Below, piece after piece: positions 59,817 through 64,000 of a stretch of DNA of 64,000 nt. The stretch covers positions 11,531,351 through 11,595,350 of the forward strand of contig NC_079877.1 in the NCBI RefSeq assembly GCF_029227915.1, in the 5' to 3' direction. This DNA is from Hydractinia symbiolongicarpus. Taxonomy: Eukaryota; Cnidaria; Hydrozoa; Anthoathecata; Hydractiniidae. The translations under genes and the position numbers were made by a program. Under the pieces are notes generated by a model. That model saw nothing but the letters and a program-made list of their open reading frames with translations, was not told the origin of the DNA and made no database searches. How positions within the stretch are numbered: position 1 is the stretch's first letter; each line of letters begins with the position of its first letter.

Positions 59817-60519
59817 GTGATGATGATACGGAATATAAATTTGACATATTTAAATTAAAAAAAGACTTCAAACCTACGTTAAAAGGCACTCGACCTGTTG
59901 CCTCCTCTGCGCTTGAATTGAGTTTATTAAAATTGATGTTTTTCATGAGAAGCCAATTTTCTTTAAGGGATGTGTATAAGCAGGTAAGGAATGACATGGT
60001 AGCGCTTTCTACCTTATATGTTCGCCTTCTCGGTTATAATTATATTGGTAAGAAGTTACATTACCATAGTAAATTCACGCATCTTAACCTAAAATGCTTA
60101 CATCGGACTTAGGCTATTTGATTAGATCTCGACTCTCAAAATTTGCTAATTATTACTGACGTCAGCATGGTCATTTTTTTTAATATCGAAGCGTCGATAA
60201 CACTTTCCACCTTCCATAAAATTTAAATTGGTGATTCTTAAGTTCTTCCGCACGAATGATGCTCTTCCTAAACATGTAATTCGTTGATGCACCAACAATG
60301 CAATATTTAATTGTTAAAACAAGCACAATGAAAGTCAGTTGGATAGCAAGTCAATAGCCTTTCCAGCGCATCGTGTTTTCGGAGAATTTGACTTTGACAA
60401 TACAGAAAAGAAGACTCAGACGAGCAGGAAGAGCCTATGATGCCATTGGTTTTAAAAATAATACAGAATTTGAAAAGATATCAATAGTTTCGCAATATCA
60501 TGTCTCTCTATCCTCTTAA
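59817..60519 (+). CDS. Tentative two-exon coding segment, unknown
   Basis: Exon 59817-59983 lies between a good acceptor (TTTTATCAG) and a very good donor (AAGCAG, GTAAGG) and reads DDDTEYKFDIFKLKKDFKP, then SALELSLLKLMFFMRSQFSL. A possible next exon from the acceptor CTTTCCAG at 60367 is in phase and reads RIVFSENLTLTIQKRRLRRA to a TAA near 60519. The first exon starts in phase 2, so an earlier exon is needed. No family recognised. Confidence 0.3.
60145..60177 (+). repeat. Dispersed repeat motif, second copy
   Basis: GCTAATTATTACTGACGTCA, then GCATGGTCATTTT, is the counterpart of 40185-40217 with a few transitions. Confidence 0.4.
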
Positions 60520-61356
60520 TCCTCCTTATCTTTCCTAATATTTTTGATGTGTTTTGATACATTCATACTAGGCATCCTAATACAGTATTGTAACTTTTAT
60601 TTTAAAAAAAGTGATTATAACTGTCTCAGTTAAGCTTGTCTTTGCATGTCCTATCTAACCCCACAACAGATCACGCTGAAGTTAAAGTCATTCTCCATAA
60701 ATTTAGTACACACCAATTCTCATAGGTACAGGCCCCTTTTAGTTATAGTTCAAAATTATCTCATTTTAACAACAGGCGTTATTTAGGCGAATATGTTTTG
60801 GGGTCCTATTTTGCCCGGTATTACGCCCATAGTTATACCTGAATTTTAAAAACAAAATTATAGACAAAATTGGGTGGTGTATGTCGGCCGTGAATATGCG
60901 ACGTTGATAATGTACATTTCGTTTACAATGTTTGATAAAATAAAATAATAGAAGATAACATTAGAAAACCTTGCGCAATGCATGAAAAATCTCAAATTTG
61001 ATATCAACAACCTAAAAACTTATTAGGCTGTATAAATATTGAAAGTTATTCATCATAATGTAATAGAACGTGTAAAAGAACTTATGCGTCGAACCTAAGA
61101 GACAAAACAGCAATATACAGTTTAGCTTTTTGTTGGTGACTCGTATCAGTTTTCAGTTATGTTAGTAAATACAATTTTTTATTTGTACCTGTTTTGTAAC
61201 AGACCCTCCTATGAATTTAAAATAACCATTCAACAGAATTTATAGAAAGCGCTGTTTAGAAATAATTAGTTATAAGAAAACCGCGAGCTTTCAGTGAAAA
61301 AGTCACATTGTGCAAACTACATCCGTCGAAACATTCGTATTATGTGATATATATAT
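60520..61356. other. Intergenic, nothing recognised
   Basis: AT-rich; I see no exon-like segment, repeat end or RNA gene. Confidence 0.4.
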
Positions 61357-61677
61357 ATGCCAAACGAAACTGATGACTTTATCACCTATCAAATCGAATA
61401 TCCACAACAAAAGCGAAAACAAAACAACGAACAATATAAACAAGGTTATATCACGCCAAGTTAAAATCACCCAACTACACAATCATCACTGTACAATCCT
61501 TTTCCAAGAAATGTTGGCAATAGAGCAATTAAGTACAACGATCTATCTAATTACCAATCAAATGACGAATATTTCCTGCCAACTTCTCTCGATACAGTCA
61601 ATTGCTTTGTCATTGAGTTTCTTGAATGCCTACATCTAAGTCGTCTATTTGACCATATTGCATCTGAGGGTTTGTAA
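61357..61677 (+). pseudogene. Coding-like frame with one in-frame stop
   Basis: From ATG 61357 the frame encodes MPNETDDFITYQIEYPQQKR and, after a TAA at 61462-61464, continues in the same frame for 70 codons (SSLYNPFPRNVGNRAIKY, YFLPTSLDTVNCFVIEFLEC, LFDHIASEGL) to TAA at 61675. Composition on both sides is protein-like. I read it as a small gene or last exon broken by a single nonsense change, or as a chance frame. No family recognised. Confidence 0.35.
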
Positions 61678-63168
61678 ACCAAAAAAGAAACAAGAGACGA
61701 ATGTGCAAAAGTTATTTTTTACTGTAGCAGTATGTTGTTGTTAAACAACACACTATTCTGATTTCAAGAAAAAACATGGAATAGACGTAGTTAGCTGTAA
61801 AGAACACAAAAAAGCCTTTAACGGATTATACTGTGCTTAGCATCTAATTAACCTGCATGGGCTAACTATAGACCTTTTTGAATGTTTACATTTTACGCAG
61901 TAAGCCCTTTCGGCTTTAACAATTGTGTGGTAGATTAAAAGATGCGGGCGCTAGGTGAAATGAGGTCCTTTTTAGTCATCATATATCAGGTATCATTACG
62001 ACTTTATATAAATATGTGTCAATCAGAAGTTATCCATCTACACTCGATAATAGTTTAAAGACTCAAAAATGTTTCCGTAGAAAGAAATGGGCTGAAAAGG
62101 ACGTTTCTTCAGGAAGCGTCTGCATCTTTCTGCCTGCCATGTTGTTGTTAGAGCCAAAAGGGTATACGGCGGGAAAATGTAAATATCAAAAAGGTCTATA
62201 TATTCTGTTACAGGCTAACAGTTCACCCTGACTGTTCGGTGCAAAGAAAAATCGACAACTTTTCTGCGAAAAATATAAAAAAACCTGTGCGAATATATAT
62301 ATATATATATCTTTTTATCTGATTGAAGCCCCCACAACGTGTCGTTTGGAAGTTATTTTTAGCACCCTTTTTACCATAAGAACAGGATTTGGGTGTCCAG
62401 CCATGGAAAAAATACGCAAAGCAGGACAAAGATTCCTTGTTGCTGACTTTTAAGAAAAAAAGGCGCTCTAAATAAAGCACTATTTTGTGTAGCTAAACTA
62501 TTAAAAGGAGATCCAACTCAGCACTAAAAATTGAGATAGCTAGCTAGCAAGCAAACTTTTCACACTTATATGTAAAATAATTCTTACCTGATAAAATACA
62601 CGAATTTAAGAAGTAGTGCTTAGCTCCCCAGCTACATCAATAAAGCTAGTACGACCAAACCAGACCACCAAGGGGCGACTAACAAAGGGTAAGCGATTTT
62701 AGTCATGGCCATACACGGAATGTTCTGGCTACACGAAGAGTATAAAATCTCTCCTCCGATTGGTCATTAAATTGACAGAGATCAAAATAAAGCATCTTCA
62801 TTGCCTTTCGAGAAGACGGAAATTTTCCGAAGTTTTAGCCTGGATACAAATTTAGCAGCCTCCGGGCCTGTGCTGACTCTATCTAGATATCTATCTATCT
62901 TCCATCAGGCGATTTTAAAGATTCCGTCCCGCGTAGCGTTGACGGAAATAAAAAAATAGCTATCAAAAGTTTCAGGAGTATTGGGTGTCAGATAAGTGAA
63001 TTGGATTGAGACAGATGCAAAACCTTTATTAGATGTTATACATACAATGTAAAGTGAAATATAAAAGATACATGGGTAATGCTAGTTACGTATATATTTG
63101 CCATTTTACTAATAAAAGAATGAATTTTCGTTAACGCTCTAAATTGGCGTACATTGTCAGTTGAAACA
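61678..63168. other. Intergenic and 3' flank of the antistasin/WAP gene
   Basis: Contains an (AT)n tract near 62295 and short ORFs without recognisable domains. The 3' UTR of the minus-strand gene should lie just below 63169. Confidence 0.45.
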
Positions 63169-64000
63169 TCATTTCCCAATTGGTAATGGAATAGGATTAA
63201 GACATTTTCTTGGACTACCTTGCACTCCACCTGATACGCAACACAACTTGGGTGGTGTACAATCTTGATTAGAATTGCATTCGTCTGCTGGGCAAGGTAT
63301 ATCCAAACCGCATAATTTCAATGATTTGTCTGGGGGAGGGGCTGGAAAAAGGGGACAGGTCCCGGCGGCTAAAGCAGAAACAAAGAGTCTATGTACCGAT
63401 CATATCTATGTGAATATATTACAAAAGTAACGTGACTGCATTCATTCAATATACTTACGTTTAGGTTGGCATTGGCACAATTTACAACCATATTTGTCCA
63501 CGACATTTCCATATAAGCATAGCTTTTCGCAAACGGGAGGACAAACTAAAGTAGAGTTGAAAATAATTAGCATGAGTAATTTCGCGTCTGTGCATCTACG
63601 CATCTAATTTTGTTAACAATTCACTATCAATGAGATGAAAGGAAAGTAACATTTCTTTCATCTTATTATAGTGAATTGTTAACAAAATTAGTTTTAAAAG
63701 TTCACAAGAAACTTGTTAAATAACTTACTTCGACATTTGCATTGCCTGCAGCCATTCTGATCATAGTATGGAATCGAGCCATGCGCGCATTTAATGAATA
63801 AACAGGAGGAGATACCACAGGCTAGGAAGTAGAAAAAATTAAGATTTGAGAAACATTATGCCTAATAATAATGCTTGCGAGCATTCTACCACTACTTTTT
63901 ATAATTAATTTCAAATGATTTCTAATTGTGGATACTTACGTTTGGGTTTGCATTGGCACAATTTGCAACCATATTTGTCCACGACATTCCCATACAAGCA
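63169..64000 (-). CDS. Antistasin- and WAP-domain secreted protein, 3' part
   Basis: Cysteine-rich secreted protein, probably a serine-protease inhibitor, continuing past the right edge. Minus-strand exons: >64000-63940, 63821-63729, 63545-63459, 63368-63169, all joined in phase 1. The first reads LYGNVVDKYGCKLCQCKPK, the second CGISSC, CAHGSIPYYDQNGCRQCKC, the third CPPVCEKLCLYGNVVDKYGC then KLCQCQPK; these fit the antistasin spacing C-x4-C-x3-C-x2-G-x(4)-D-x2-GC-x2-CxC. The last exon has AGTCPLFP, LCGLDIPCPADEC, NSNQDCTPPKLCCV and RKC, the WAP four-disulfide pattern, then ends with LPIGK and TGA. Symmetrical phase 1 exons allow domain gain and loss; the first and third exons shown are nearly identical, which suggests a recent duplication. 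Confidence 0.8.
63604..63691. repeat. Long perfect palindrome in an antistasin-gene intron
   Basis: The arms 63604-63627 and 63668-63691 are exact 24-base complements (left arm starts CTAATTTTGTTAACAATTC). Inside them GAGATGAAAG and CTTTCATCTT pair again, so almost the whole 88 bases can fold into one hairpin. It may be a foldback MITE. Confidence 0.9.

Overview
The window looks like nuclear DNA of an intron-rich, AT-rich early-branching animal. I infer a cnidarian, probably a hydrozoan; this rests on gene style and not on a database match. Coding exons are short and bounded by GT..AG, introns run from about 100 bases to almost 8 kb, and spaces between genes are full of short inverted-repeat elements.

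I could assemble four genes from end to end with every reading phase consistent: a beta-arrestin on + (6223-17761, 17 exons, 432 aa); a PDI-like thioredoxin protein with an ERp29-type C-terminal domain and an RDEL tail on + (30197-32964, 4 exons, 368 aa); a type I membrane receptor with Ig-like and FN3-like ectodomains and an ITAM-like tail on + (34426-37301, 5 exons, 313 aa); and a Rab6 GTPase on + (47592-58454, 7 exons, 203 aa) whose first intron is 7.8 kb. An ankyrin-repeat gene on - (22435-19731, 5 exons, 362 aa) also assembles, with its start less certain. An intronless twin-SAM-like protein lies on - (42232-40952). The last exons of an antistasin/WAP protease-inhibitor-like gene on - run off the right edge (64000-63169). 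A further - strand gene of unknown function has its last exon at about 26.2-27.0 kb.

Mobile DNA: the left edge (about 0.1-1.9 kb) holds a broken multi-part protein on - that I read as a decayed mobile-element ORF. A frameshifted PIF/Harbinger transposase between short inverted repeats lies at 45.3-46.7 kb and a non-LTR retrotransposon tail at 43.9-44.2 kb. Several miniature inverted-repeat families are present: a pogo-like one at 2.2-2.7 kb, a CTGTTTATATGG family with three copies, an AACCTTGTCCC family with at least three loci, and one in arrestin intron 7.

Points most worth a second look are the receptor with the ITAM-like tail; a 65-base tandem repeat that duplicates the acceptor and P-loop exon of Rab6; two related small coding segments, one inside Rab6 intron 1 and one just downstream of Rab6; the PDI protein whose first thioredoxin domain has lost its catalytic motif; and the near-identical antistasin exons at the right edge. 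The genes do not form an evident pathway; this is an ordinary metazoan gene neighbourhood with an immune-type receptor in it.
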